NCBI GenBank assembly: GCA_030704615.1
Contig: CM060733.1
Coordinates: 53,072,001-53,136,000, forward strand
DNA: 64,000 nt
Reading direction: 5' to 3'
Source: Takakia lepidozioides
Taxonomy: Eukaryota; Streptophyta; Takakiopsida; Takakiales; Takakiaceae
A program made the position numbers and the translations under genes. The notes beneath the pieces were generated by a model. That model did no database searches and was not told the DNA's origin. It saw nothing but the letters and a program-made list of their open reading frames with translations. Positions 33,500 to 46,689 of the stretch are shown in pieces (position 1 is the stretch's first letter; each line of letters opens with the position of its first letter).

Positions 33500-33534
33500 T
33501 CCACCTTTTTGTGATTCCTCGCTGTAGGATTGCC

Positions 33535-34190
33535 CTCACATGTGTGAAGATGGCCTCTCACCATCATGGAGGTAACTTCAGCGAATGTCGTTCCACAAAG
33601 TGGAATGTCACCTGTTAAACAGAAACGTAGCCCTAACAGACAAGGCCATCACTTTGGCTCCTTTATATTCTGTTTTGTACATGCACGAGCGGGAAAATGA
33701 TTGCCGCAAACGTTTTCCACTCCGTCCAATAGCTATAGTCGTTGTCGACTACTCCTTAAGCGGCCATTGGATACTATTCCACGGAAAATAAATAACAAAG
33801 TTCCGAATGTCGAATGCATCGATTTTAACCATGTTCAAAAAATCATGTTTATTACAAAATTTCCTATTACCGCAAACCTATTACCGCGCATTTTTGTCGC
33901 GCGCCTATACCCGTGATGGAGGTCGCAGTGCCTATAGTCAGCACCGACTACCTATCCATTAAATTTGTTTCTCATACAGTCTGCACCGACTATTTAGGTT
34001 CGGCAACTCCCGAACCAAATCTCGATAAACCACATCTGCAATCTATGGGCCACAACGATGGCTATCATACCTATTTTTCACCTCAAAAGCAATGGGAAAT
34101 TGCGTGGTGGCGGGTCAAAATCCGGGAATATTCCTTGGATTATGCTCTGCTCATGCTTATATTTGCTCATGCTCATGCTCACCGCTCATG
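33535..34190. other. Upstream region of the RING-H2 gene with further palindromes
   Basis: Three more AGTC..GACT palindromes lie at 33736-33751, 33935-33950 and 33977-33992. No coding region is recognised. The family-A gag fragment begins at about 34191. Confidence 0.5.
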
Positions 34191-35727
34191 TAAAATCCAC
34201 ACCCCAACAGTTAAGGCAAAAGAAGCATGAAACTGTTGAAGAGTACATGGAGAAGATGGAGTTAATGAAAAAGCTGGTTGCGGTATCGGCACTAGGATTA
34301 CATAAGACTTGATTTGTGAGTGGACTAAGACCTGAGTTACAAAAGAAAGTGGATATGCTACCTCGTAATACAGTGGAGGAGGCATTCGAAACAACCAACA
34401 TAATTGAGCAATTGGGAATGCTCAGGAGAGATAAAAGGGATGATGAGGACTCCAAAGATGAGTCAGATTAGGAAGAAGAGCAAGAGCTCAGGAGGAAGAG
34501 CAAGAAGAAGGAAAAGTTGAAGAGGGACAACTATGAGAAAAGACTGGAAGAAATCTTGAAAAAATACACAACAGAGGCTGCAACACATTGGAAGAAGGGT
34601 GTTTGGTGTGCAAAGTGCCAAAATGAAGGCCATACCACAGCTGAATGCCACATGAAGGAGAAACATTGTACTATCTGTAAAATGGATAACCATTCTACTG
34701 AGAATTGTTATTACAACAAGGACAGCTATAAGAGAACCTAGGCAAGTGAGGGTGCATCAAGTGCAACCCCGGCCAAGAAGAAACAATGACCAGGACCACT
34801 ATGGTAGGCCTGGTGGATACAACAATGGTATGGTAGGAAGAGGTAATCCAAGAGGGAATTACCAAGGCAATCCAAGAGGCAACTATCAGGGTAATCCAAG
34901 GGGGAATTACTAGCCAAGGAATCAGGATTATAGAAATAATCCCATAATAGACCAAAGGGCGAGGACCCAATGGTGAAGAACTGTGTTATCATTGTAACCA
35001 CGCAGGACATCGCAAAGCAGCCTGTCCATTCTGGATCAGACACTAGAATGAGATGAGAGCTCCTGTGAATGAAGGCCCAGTAGTGCCAACTCACATGGTT
35101 ATGCTATGTTTTGTACCAGAAGTAAGTACAACGATAGTTATAACAAGCAAAGCTAAACTAATACCTCCGGTGGATGAGGAGGAAGATGTAAATGAAGATG
35201 GCACTGATGTGCCTGAAGATGATGAGGCATAGAGAGATGAGAAGGAACTGCACAAGGAAGTGGCTGATACTATAAGGGAAATGCAGAAGGATATTGATAT
35301 CCCTATGGCAGATTCTTCTGACTCTGAAATTGGAAGTACAGACCTGACTGATGTACTGATAGATAGAGGCTCGGGAGTGAATATCATGACAGACCAATTA
35401 AGGCAGAAGCTTGGACTAAGTAACATGAAACTAGGCCCACTCACAGTAACAATGGTAGATCAAAGAAGTATACAACCATTGGGTTTGATAAGAGGGGTAA
35501 AGATACATATTCAGAAGACGATCTTTAAGATCACAATGACTGTGTTGAAAATGGATGATGTCATGGAAGCTTACTCCTTATTGCTGGGTCGGCCGTGGCT
35601 GAAACAGGCCAGGGTATTCCATGACTGGAATTCCCAGTTACTTACTGTGCATGATGGGAAGCACAAGATACAGGTCACCACTAAGAAATCTAGTAGGCTA
35701 CCTGCTACCAGAAGACCTCGTGGAGTC
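34191..35727 (+). mobile_element. Ty3/gypsy family A fragment (gag to protease), plus strand
   Basis: Plus-strand gag pieces (QLRQKKHETVEEYMEKMEL; LRPELQKKVDMLPRN), the zinc knuckles (CAKCQNEGHTTAEC, CTICKMDNHSTENC, CYHCNHAGHRKAAC), the NPRGNYQG repeat and a protease (35260-35727) with GSGVNIM and LLLGRPWLKQARV. The protease catalytic position reads LIDRGSG rather than LIDGGSG. Several stops are present (for example TGA at 34312, TAG near 34468). It ends at 35727, fused to a family-D 3' end. Confidence 0.8.
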
Positions 35728-36048
35728 AGAGCATCTGGAGACCTCTTGAGAAGGTTCCTGATGGAGATTGGTTATGTCCACACTGCTTGGGATAGTGGTA
35801 GTGGATATGACCAGCAGCTAACAAGACATGGACGACCAAGCTCATCGGAGTCAATACACGAGATCCCAGGCTCAAGTTCACATGTTGCAAGATGACGACT
35901 AACGGGCAACTCTTGCACCCGGCCTCTTGATCTATCGAGTTTGAGTGTAGTAGGGATAGTGGTGGAGGACTTAGGGAGGCTACGGTCACTATCGCATCTT
36001 GTGGCTACCTAGACTTAGAGGGACCTAAACACCAACTAGGGGGGCGAT
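35728..36048 (+). mobile_element. Family D 3' end: end of PHD finger, 3' UTR and polypurine tract
   Basis: From about 35740 one frame reads LEKVPDGDWLCPHCLG and stop, the same PHD-finger ending as the integrase of the minus-strand copy (51094 onward). The following non-coding DNA matches 50841-51090 in order. It finishes with a purine-rich tract (about 36038-36048, ggggggcgat) right before the terminal repeat at 36049. This is a third copy of family D. Confidence 0.75.
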
Positions 36049-37974
36049 TGTGGTGGATTAGTGACTGCCATAGTGGGCAGCATAGTGGTTGGACTAGTGG
36101 CACTACAAGAAAAAGTAGGGGTTTTCGACGCCGCAGCGTCGTAAAACAGCTCTTTTTAGGGGGGGGGGGGGGGGGGGGGGGGAGAACCAAATTTGCGACG
36201 TTCAGGCGTCGCGAGCCCGTCGCCAAAAAAACGTCGCAAAATTTGCGACCAATGGGGGTCGCAAATATGCGAAACCGTGATTTGCGACGCCGACGCGATT
36301 TGCGACGCCCGGGCGTCGAAAAAAAAAAAACCTACTCTGCAATGCAGAATTAGCACCGTCCGGGGGTCGCAAAGTGCGACGCCCCGGACGTCACAATTTA
36401 AGGGGGTACATTTGAATTTAAAACAACGGCCCTGGAAGAGTATGAACAGTTGTAAGGTGGGAAAATTTGAATTTGAATTTTGAATTTCAAAAATTTGTTG
36501 ACCATTGACTCCGGTTCTGTCTAATGGCAATATGTTCATTGTTCTACATATATCATGCAACGCATACTTGAACCTAAGACCTCCACGTTATAACATTTCT
36601 AAGACACTACAAATTAACCAACACACCTACGCTACATCTATGTATCACAAAAACAATCTAAATATATATATATATATACATATAAAGATTTCCTTCAAGT
36701 TCTTTCAAGTTCCTTCTAAGGGGTCTCTCTTGTGACGCCGGGAGTTGCAACCTCCACAGCCTTAATGCCCAGCCCCAGCCCCAGCCCCAGCCCCAGCATC
36801 GTCGCCGTTGTTGTACCCCCCACCGCCAGGCGTCCTAAGTCCTTGTGTGGACCTAAGCTGACCACAACACCATTGCGACCCCCTGTGGCGATGTCGTTAC
36901 AACCCCCTGACGTCGCAACGTTGGGCGTCCCAGCGCGGGGCGCCCCAGCGACGCTTTTGTGAAGTTGAGGGCCGCAAAGCCAAAAAAAATAAATCCCGAT
37001 GATATTGATACAGGGGAGACGTCAGACAAAGAGTTGGACTCCGACTTTGCCTGTGAGTAAGTTCAACCTGTGAAAAAAACTCCCACTGTGGTGATGCTGT
37101 TGCGACGCCCTGGCGTCATAGAGGTGCTGGGGCGCCCTTAGTGACGCCGAGGCGTCACAACGTTATTTTTATTTTTATTTTTATTTTTCGGATTTCCGAC
37201 GCCGGGGCGTCGCAAGAAAAAAAATCCATCGCAGCGAGGGCCCTCTTTCCCCCTTCATGCCACCTTACGACGGCTGGGCATCGTAATGGTGTCGCAGCGG
37301 GGGATTGCGACGCCGGGCGTCGCAAAAAGCGGCGTGGGCTCGGCGTCGCGGGCTCAGCGCCGCGCGGGGCGGCTGGCGTCACAAAACCCCCCCATTTGCT
37401 GTAGTGAGGTATACTAGTGTGTGGTGTGCACATGTGTTGTGTGGTTTTGGACAACGATGTAGTTGTGTAGCGATATGTATGCACACGACAGCTGTCAAGT
37501 TATTTCACCACTAGTGTGAAACTAGCTAGGAAATAGCTAGCTTTTACATATTGACATTTGGGATTGGCCCAAGTGTCAATCCAGGGATCAAGACATCTAT
37601 TTAGGCCCTGGAGTGATTATCTTCACGGCAAACGCGAGAGGCTCATCTTTCTTGAGTTGAGCCTCACCGCGCCTAGCCATGGCGCCGTAGTATGGATTCC
37701 CCATAGCATGGGGTATACTTGGCTCGACTTAATATATGTGTGATGGTTTTCATGTGCAAGTGTGTGAGTTTGAGAGAGCTTGTGTGCTTGTATTCTTCTC
37801 TTTATCATTGTGATGGACTAGTGACTCCCATAGTGGGCAGCCAGTGATTGACTAGTGGCAACCTAGTAGTTGGACTAGTGGTTGGACTAGTGGTATACTA
37901 GTGTGTGGTATGCACATGTATTGTGTGGTTTTGGACAACGATGTAGTTGTGTAGCGATATGTATGCGCACGACA
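36049..37974 (+). repeat. Family D terminal region: TG..CA direct repeats around an LTR-like core
   Basis: A TGTGGTGG...CACGACA block (36049-36100 plus 37407-37490, split by a CACTA element) is followed by a core (37491-37808) resembling the LTR at 50394-50745. A second TGTGATGG...CACGACA block ends it (37809-37974). The same a-core-b layout with 85-bp blocks is seen at 50309-50830. Whether the blocks are LTR ends, or the core is a nested insertion, is unresolved. Confidence 0.55.
36101..37406 (+). mobile_element. Non-autonomous CACTA transposon
   Basis: Ends are CACTACAAGAAAAAGTAGGG on the left and, in reverse complement, CACTACAGCAAATGGGGGGG on the right, each followed by GGTTTT..GACGCC. 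Many GCGACGCC/GGCGTCGC subterminal repeats crowd both ends, as is usual for CACTA (En/Spm) elements. Flanks TGG and AGG fit a 3-bp duplication with one change. The uninterrupted sister repeat at 37809-37974 shows gactagtggtatac at the empty site. A run of 24 G lies at 36159-36182 and a CCAGCC repeat at 36772-36796. No transposase is present. Confidence 0.85.
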
Positions 37975-40462
37975 TCATCCATATTTGACAAATTCATCCA
38001 TTATTATTTTTTCTTTGTAGAAATTTGGCGATTTCATCCATGAAAATTTGGGAATTTACGACACACTGGTGCCATATAATCAGATTATTGAGAGCAAATG
38101 CCTTAGAAAATTCAACTCGATACTTGAATTTGGTGGTCAAATCTATGCAATCTTAAAATATATTTACAAATTGGGGCAGATATATATATATATATAGTGA
38201 ACAGGGGGCTAGGCCCGGGATTAGATTTATTGAGTTTATTTCGGGGAAAAAAATTAAAACCCCTGATTACACCATGAGGCACACACACCGTGGTAAGTGG
38301 GAAATGAACCAACCTCCTAAATAGGAGCACAAATAGAGACCTAGGGTTACGAAGCCCTATCCGAATCACCGCCCCTAGGGGGTAGAGAGAAACCTAGGCT
38401 GACTGCCAAGAACCGTAAAGACCACAAGAAGATCGTTTGGAGCAACAGCAGAGAACAAGCTACAGGCCATTAGACTGAAGCTAGTGTATGGAACTTGGGA
38501 ATCCAGCGAAATTTCAATCTAGCAGCTGATTTGATGTGGCGCCAATTGACATCTCTGGCAGATTATTTTGCTATAATCTCCCAGCTGCAATGGTCAAAGT
38601 GACTACATTTTTCACAGGATATGGATGTAGTAGATATGCACATAAGTATAAGGTTCATCCGTATGGATGATTAGGGGTAAAATGTTACACCCTTATCCAT
38701 GATGCTATGCACTATTTTTCAGTGGGCTCACCAAAATGGTGCTCCTCGTTTTAAGGGTTAAGGTCTTCAATGGGTTATCTGCCATATCCCACTGCAGAGA
38801 GGAAATGAGGACTTACAAAACTTTTGGGTTGTATAACCAGTTTACTTAACACAAAACATATTATATTTTACATCCATCGCACATTGCAAGGTTTGAACAC
38901 AAAACCTCACACACCCTATCACACCTTGCTATCACCATATCAACAGCTTGATAGATATTTTTAACCTTTTAATGTTTTATTGTATACATCTGACTGGAGG
39001 CAGGCCCTGGACCCCTCAAACGGTGGACCCTGCAAAGGAATCCTCTATACACCTTAAGACCCATGACTCATTTAAGAGGAAATACATTCTGGAATGTTGG
39101 AGTTGACACATTCACTAAGGCTGGTCTTCTTGTCCAGCTTGTAGCCTTGTGACCGTTAACCCCAACCCCTAGTACTGTGCTCGGACATGGATTATGAGGT
39201 CCTTTGTTACTGTCAACTCCGATGCCACTGCATCCTGTTGAGATAAATCACCATCTTACTGATTGCCACTCAACCCTTATTTATTGTTGAAGACTGGCGA
39301 AACCCGCAAATGTCATTTCATGGGCTTGGCTGTGAGAGGGCTGTGGCAGGGCACAGGGCCAATGGCCACAATGCTATGGCATATGTATAACCTCAAAGCA
39401 TTCTAGTAATGAGTGTTCTACTCATTCTGTTTTGTCTTTTCTTTGTCCCAGAAGCACACTGAGCTTCCCATAGTCTCTTTTTTTTTGGCTCTCTCCCTTG
39501 CAGAGACTTTGCATCATGTTGAAGTCAATGGAGAAAATCTGGTCAACAGTCCTCACACCATGTCAAGACTCTTATTGGTCCGAAAACATGGTGTCTGTTG
39601 TGTTGAGTCATGCCAATTAGGAAGTATTGACATGCTAGAAAATGAGCAATTACAATTTGTGTATAGTAACATTACAATTAGATCTTGTAGTAGCAATTAA
39701 TTAGAACACTAACCACACCTCACTTTTGCCGCAATCGTCAGAGCCTTTTGCAGTTTGCGGCTTGTTCTCTTTCTGCTTGTTCTTATCCAAATACTAAAGG
39801 ATAGAGGATATCTGGAAAACCTGGATTAATTCTTTATATGGAGGTAAGTCTTACTACCAACGTCAGCCCCTGACAGAGGTAGGTTCTGTCCCTTTTGTTC
39901 TAGCTCAAACTGGGCGCGGGGTCAATGGCCACAAGGCTACGGCAAACAACGTCTTATGAGTACAATCTTATCCAAATACTAAATGAATGAATGAATTAAT
40001 GTTCACACATGGCACAAGAAACGAGACTGAAGAGGCAACCTCGTATATAAGATACCCACAAGCACATTCGTCTATGGCTTCAGACATTTGTTCATCTGTA
40101 ATGCCTTTAGAGTTCAGGCAGCACAAAGGCTTTCAAAGCCCATGTAGGCCCCTGCTTCCCATTCCAAGTATACCTTAATGCCTCCTTGCAGTCCTGCCAG
40201 TCCGTAGAGAAATCACAAAATCAGCAATTTTTATGTCAAGTTCATGGGCGGATTGCACAAAATTTGTGATCGAGCTTGGCTTCAGATTTCAGTCTGGAAA
40301 TCTGTAGATACTCTGGTTTGGGACACAGGAGGCAGGTTTCCAGCACCAGAGATGACAAGCATCAAAGAGCAACTGGAACATTAAGGTGGTCTAGCAGAGT
40401 CAAACTTATGGCTCATGCCCAAGTTCAAATCCTGCACATCATAAATTTCCCTGGGAAACTCC
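37975..40462. other. Intergenic region, no gene identified
   Basis: Contains a short (ta)n at about 38181-38197 and dispersed repeat DNA at 39465-39765 that resembles 7340-7585 (gcagagactttgcat and gcggcttgtt blocks). A possible tRNA-derived SINE head lies at 40382-40440, with A-box-like TGGTCTAGCAG and B-box AGTTCAAATCC. None of the ORFs shows a known domain. Confidence 0.35.
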
Positions 40463-43400
40463 CTACAGGAAGGTCATGTAAGGAAGTAAAAACCATACGA
40501 GTCCCTCGAGGTCTAACAGTGACCATACCTTTGGCATGCATGTGCCTGTAAAATTTTGAGCTCTTTTAGAAGCAAGTGCTGCTTTTCCAATCCCTCTAGT
40601 GATAGCACAATAGATGTATTTGAGATTATCTTGGTAACAACCAAGCACAACTTAGACTTCTTAAGGTATGGAAGCATGGCAGGGACGCCTTACCTAGTAC
40701 CACTGTACTGAAGGCAACACAACAGGCAAGCGCAAAGATGATAATAGAAGCCTTTCCAGATGCAAGAATGATTTGGCGTATCACTGATTGTCCCGCCACG
40801 GCAGCAATCATAGCCAGAATTATTAAATAGATCGCTGCAATCCAAATAGCCTTCCATCAGTGTTAGCTTTTTCTATTTTGAGATGAGAAGTTTCCAAGAC
40901 TGCTTGAATACAGAGCCTGAATAAGTTAAAAGTTGACACATATCTACTGGAAGGTAGTGTGCGGGACCTTGCAAAGGTGGGAATACTACCAACAGCTTTC
41001 TCACAAGAACGGGCATCAGATTTATGTAGTACTCATAAATCACTGCATATAAAAAATGCAGCATGTATATATCATTTTATACTCATGGCCTAGGAGTGGG
41101 ATGAAGAAGAAAAAGTAACATAGCCAGATATCCTCGGAAGTATGTGTCCAGCAACCATTTGTCAGCTGCTACAAAACATCTATTACTGAAGAAGGGTTGA
41201 GCAATCAACAACACAAACAGGTGAGATATAAAAAGAAGCAGGAAGCATACAATACCAGGATGGAAGGAGTTGAGAAAAGTTCACTGGCAATGTTTGAAGT
41301 GGGGGAAGGGAGAAGAGAAATGAAATGGTTCTTTATAAGAGAGAGAGGGAGTTCTCTGATTTGCTGAGGTATTTTGTGAAAAGGATTTCTGGTGCAGGTC
41401 TAACTTAAGGAAGAAACCAGAAAAGACAGTTCCGAAGGGCAGAGAGTAATTTGAAAGATATGAGTGAGAGGTTACCAAAGTTGGACGGGATACGATCCAT
41501 GAGGTAATACTCCACCACAGACAAAGACGACGAGAAAACCATCACAAACGTGGCTGTAGCAGTCGTGACCTGTAAAACAAACACCATGTCTAAATAGCAC
41601 ACTGCAAGAGAAAACCAAGCAGTTGAATCACAACTTATAGTCCAGCATTTGACGAACTAACAAAAGATGTCTTGTTCCAACTTTTAATAGTTCTGGGTTT
41701 TTGGCTGTGCATTAGGAGGATGTGTGCCAAAGCAAGTTTGAATCTTCACCAGTTAGGAAGGTGGTCAGCTTTCTACCAGGGGAACTTGATTGCCCAATCC
41801 TTGCCCCAGATTCAAACAACAGCGGGTACCAAGTTTAGACAGTGACCCCCCCTTTCTTGCTGACTTATCTGTAATGGGCGACACTCAACATACAAAGATT
41901 GTGTGCATCATGTCCACTCAAATGTTAGGAGAATGTAGAAGCTGTGGTGCTTTTCAGCCCCACAAGCTCCAAACTTCAGCAATTTAAGAGGCATTGCAGC
42001 AAGGCTGGTTACAGAAGAGGTCTGTAGAGCTCCCTAGGAGCATGATGGAGTCCAATATTAGAGTTGGCTGTACCCAATGAAAACCTAGGAGAGGCTTAGC
42101 TTAGTGTACATTCTTCAGAGCAACAAATCTCATACCTCAGGGGGCATGCCAAGCTCTAGGAGCAGAGGTCCAATAACGGCACCGCCACCTACACCAAGAA
42201 GGCCCCCCATGATGCCAGCACCAATGGCTGCAGCCGCATAAATAGCCAGGTTCCAAATCTCCCATTTCTGTGTGGTTGATCTATGTGACGGAGGCTCCTC
42301 TTTTAGAACAGTTTGAACCTCGACCTTTTTACACATTGCTGCTACTTGAAAGCTTGTCACCGTCACAGCAACAGGAATCTGTGCACCAAGAAATTTTTGC
42401 AAGTTAGTGGAATTTTTCTCTCGGACACTACCCGAACATGCATGGCACATACCCAGCCTAATCATACGAATATCAACAATGCTCAAAGGAGCCCTGGGTA
42501 TGGGGAATTACTACTCTGCTACTTTACCAAAAGTCAGTTACTATGAAGTCTGATCAAGCCTCTCTGGACAGAAAGCTTTTACAGCTGCCATTCAACTCAC
42601 ACAGCGAAAATAAACTGCAAGGGGGGAACTGTCTTCTCTGTCAATTGGTACTACAACTTTCCCATCATACTTGTGACACAAAGGCAGCCACCTTTACTTA
42701 CAGATGGCTAAAATTTTCCCAAGGTCAATGCAGTATAAGGTGCAAAATGGCCTGCTATTGAGTATCATAGGTGCGAACCAGAAAAATCCCTACACACCTG
42801 TAAGAAATCGAGCAGCCAGTACCAGAAACTGCAGGTCTGTACATGGATCTGTAGATCATTCCATACGAAGTTCAGCTTTTGGGCTCATAGCAGTGTCATG
42901 CTTAGCAGATCGCCACTGAAATAGCTGTATGAGTTGACAAACTCCTAGTTTATGCAAACAGGCAGGTGTATGTAGAAATCAACATAAACAGGCAGTTGTT
43001 AACCCACCCTACTTCTCACTTTTGCCATTGTTTACAAACGTTTTAACTAACACATTGCCACTAATTAAATCCTCCAGCCTAAAAACAATTGCAACCACAA
43101 AGAGATATTCAGCTAGTAACTTAAATAGGATGTTTGCAGGGGATGACACGTGGCAGCAACATATAAACTGAAAATGTTCCATGAGAAGCCACACGCTTGG
43201 AGACAGCTCCCAGGTTGTACGCACCCAACTTGCATTGTCAGGGCATTGTCTTACTCTAATCCAAGCAAGCATCACATCATGTGGGGATGACAGCCTGTGA
43301 AAAGACCTTCAGCACACATAGACTCTGGTTTTGGGCCTACAAGTGAGGTCCTGGAAAATGAAGTCATTGAAGACAGGGCTCTCTGAATAAATCCAGTAGA

Positions 43401-46400
43401 AGACGTAGTCCCATACAGGTTGGGCCAAAGTGATGAGAAGGTGCAAAGTGCAGTCGGAGAGAGAACCTCCTCAACTCAACCTAGCCCCTACTGTGAAAGA
43501 CACCTGTTCCCAAGGCTTCATACCAGTCTTTTCAGAGAAGGAATGCTCAAGTACAGCCAGGGTACCCCTGTTTGAAGCCAGGTATCTAGTGGTTGAGGTT
43601 TTGTGACATAGAATGGGTTCAGAAGTCATATTTAAACCAATTCGATGCACTGCAGTAGTCTATGGAAGGGTTGACAACATGCAAATCTTACTTGCCTTGA
43701 CAACTTGCAGGATTAGAAACACAAGCCACACAAACAAAAGAAGCCTCATCTCTTTCCAGCGCACATTCCCCCAGATAGTTGATGAGTCCTGCATGTGGCT
43801 TCAACAACTCTTAGGATATCAAGCACCGTGTACTGAACACTCTCTCCCTGAACATGAACATGATCTGCTCTGAAAATATGCACAAAAGGGAGACACAAAG
43901 CTTCAGTATATTTGCAAGAGTAAATTGAGTTAACTAAGGTCCAGCAAAGACTCACAATTTGCTGGCTATCCTCAGAGGGAAGCGGCATATACTCTGGCTC
44001 CACCTGTGTTACATCTACCCAGATTAAACGTATAAGTTGCCTTTAGACACAAGCTGGAAAGCCTTCTTCCCACAGTGATCCCTTTCAGATTGACATGTTC
44101 TTCATTTGGCAACAATCTCTTGGTTCCCAACCAAGGGAAATTCCACACACAAAACCACTTCAAATCAAATTTGCAAGCAAATAAGTTGCTTCCACATGGC
44201 TCTTGAGACCAAAAACCAGATGCAAGGCACATGTGAAGGTAGGGGGCAATGCCCCATTTGGAAGCCCTAATATGCACCTCAAGATGTCGTGGCTGCTTGA
44301 TGTGGTACTGTTTTGGAATGAAGGTTACAGGGAATACCTGCTATGCCAAGACCTGAACTTGAAGTTGGCAGGGTGGGTCGCTGGACCTGTACTCTGGCCA
44401 AAAATCAGAAACTCTTGAGCTGTTTCTCCTCACAGCCAATACTTCAACCTTCCTTTAGAGATATGTTTTGGGCACTCTTTGAGAAAAGCCACCACCATAT
44501 ACATTCCTTCATCTGGTCAAAACATACTGAGCCCTCAAATTACATCCATCACGTGAAAAAGGTGAAGGGAGCTTCACAAAGGTTGCCCTGCATATGCATA
44601 TAGGGGTTTATCTATTCCTGCAGTATTCATATGGAGGGTCTTGAATTAATTCAACTGTGAAATCTAATGACAATTGGTGACACGAGTTCCTTCAGACTAA
44701 GTGGCGAAAACTGACCTTTGCGGATGTTTCTGACTTCCACGCAACAACTGCCTTACAAAAAGTATTCCAGGAAATACCTGGATCCATCCATAGGTTTCTT
44801 ATAAGCGCCATCGTTATCATCTTTAACTACAGAAATGAAGTCCGCCAATGCTACCAAACACTACATGCATAACTTATAGATGATGTGTTTCAGGTGATAG
44901 ATATACAAACTGCAGTTGCAATAAGATTGTACGTTAAACGAAGTACCTGAGAATAGCAAAATGAGAAAAAGTGTGACCATCCAATCCGCAAACATAACAT
45001 TGAAGGCAACCCCAATGCTGATTCCCAGGAGCAACATTGGCTGGAATAGCAATGCAATGTCGTAATCTATAACAGGCTCATCCTTCGTGGGGTGTTTCCG
45101 TTTCAAGTTGAAGCAGATTGTGGAGAATGCCGCCCCCATTATCATTGCTACAAGTTCATTTTGGCACGATTAATCCTCAACTCCAATTGACCTCCTAGAT
45201 AAAGCCACCTACAGAATCATGGACCATGGTACTAGGGACTAACGAAACTAAAGTTTGCATGAGTTTAATTGCATGACTAGGGAAGGAAATAAGCAACTTA
45301 GAACCAAGATCTAGACTCCATTATCTATTATATCACCAGAATAAACTGAACAGAAGTCACCACATGTTCACTTCACTGAGTTGAGAATTATACAACTTGC
45401 CAACCATACACCCATGCTCAGTACTGCAAAGTCTGTGGAACTATGAAGGTCCACATTCTGGAATTCACTCAGGACTCCTCAAGGATTAGAGATTTTTATT
45501 TCTTTGTTTTAAATTACACATTTTGAGATTGGGTCATCCACATGTGTTTTGAGGGCGCAATTGGTTGCAACCGATTGCAGATCCCCAACTCACCTACTGC
45601 ACTAACTTTCCTCCAGAAACTAGGACCACATTCTGTAGGGAGGTGACTAGAACCAGAACTTCGCTACATTGGAAATAATCGGGAACTGACAACCAATAGT
45701 TAGAGTTCACATGCAAGAGTATCAACGTTTGAGCAGAATTGGGGACAAACTTCTAGTTCAGTTGCTCTCACATTTTGAGAGGGCCGTTGCAGTCTTGGCA
45801 TCAAAGCCAATCACCAAAGTCAAGATTGGGACGAAAAATCCTCCGCCCCCAACGCCCCCCACACTCCCTAATGCAGCTCCCAGAAAGCTCAGGATACTAC
45901 CCACCACCATCCTCCAATTGAATTCAAATTTCTGTCTCCCCCAAAAAACCAAACTCAGCCACACGAATTCTGTGATCTTCTCTTAGGTTGAGTAAACAGA
46001 ACAAACTAGATTCTTCGACAACTTTCACGTATATCTGCGTATCAGATATTCACAACAATTTCCTTGATGGTACATCCCCAGACGGGACCCTGCTGAGGGA
46101 ATAATCTGACTAGTGAGTAATTATACTTCTCAATCTCAGCAGTTTGAGGTAAGGGGTTTCCCAAGATAGGGGCATTGCTGGGAATTTGTCAGCTAAGGTC
46201 TCATGGACACGGGATTCACACGACGATCTTTAAAAAGAAAAGAAAAAGGAAAAGCCCGGCAGCTGTCTGTCTTTCTCTGACTTTTCTGTGGGTGTGGTCA
46301 GTCGGCACAAGTGCAAGGGATACATTTCTCTGTGTGCACGATAGGTGCACAATTACTGCATGAAATGGAGAACACAACTACCAACAGGCGTTTTTGCTCT

Positions 46401-46665
46401 TGGTTCACACACAAAGAAAAGGACTTACAGGCCACAGCTTGCGATAAGAAGAGTAGTCTGCAGTTGCCCAAGCACGGTATGCATAGCTGCCGCCGCTTAT
46501 TGAATCCCAGAGCTTGAAAAGTATGAACTGTATGCCCTGCTTCCTTTCATCTGGTCCAGGATGTGAGGCATTGTTCACGACCACTCCATGACAAGCAGGA
46601 GCAGCAGCTACAAGAAGTGCTAAAACACCAAGTAGCAGCGCCACTGCACTCCTGAATCCCCCCAT
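40463..46665 (-). CDS. TauE/SafE family membrane transporter, 11 exons
   Basis: TauE/SafE (TSUP) proteins are polytopic membrane proteins linked to export of sulfite and organosulfonates; plant members are poorly characterised. Minus-strand exons: 46665-46429, 45931-45772, 45147-44947, 44777-44716, 44003-43956, 43788-43696, 42848-42798, 42378-42136, 41569-41476, 40834-40694 and 40593-40463; phases agree and total 1461 bases (486 residues, usual family length). A signal peptide covers residues 1-27. The two family glycine motifs are GSVGGVGGGG (about 101-110) and GGLLGVGGGAVIGP (about 342-355), each starting a hydrophobic half. A charged loop with EPEYMPLPSED separates the halves. Intron 6 starts with GC (CAAG|GCAAGT). 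The last exon is the least certain: the usual C-terminal YMGF motif is missing. Confidence 0.88.
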
Positions 46666-46689
46666 GGATTCTTACAGACGGAAAAAGCC

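Noticed and set aside
36048-36353. ORF passing through a poly-glycine stretch
   Set aside because: It translates the 24-G run and CACTA terminal repeats; no coding signal.
40382-40440. tRNA gene suggested by A-box-like and B-box motifs
   Set aside because: The sequence does not fold into a cloverleaf by eye; at most a tRNA-derived SINE head, noted as such.
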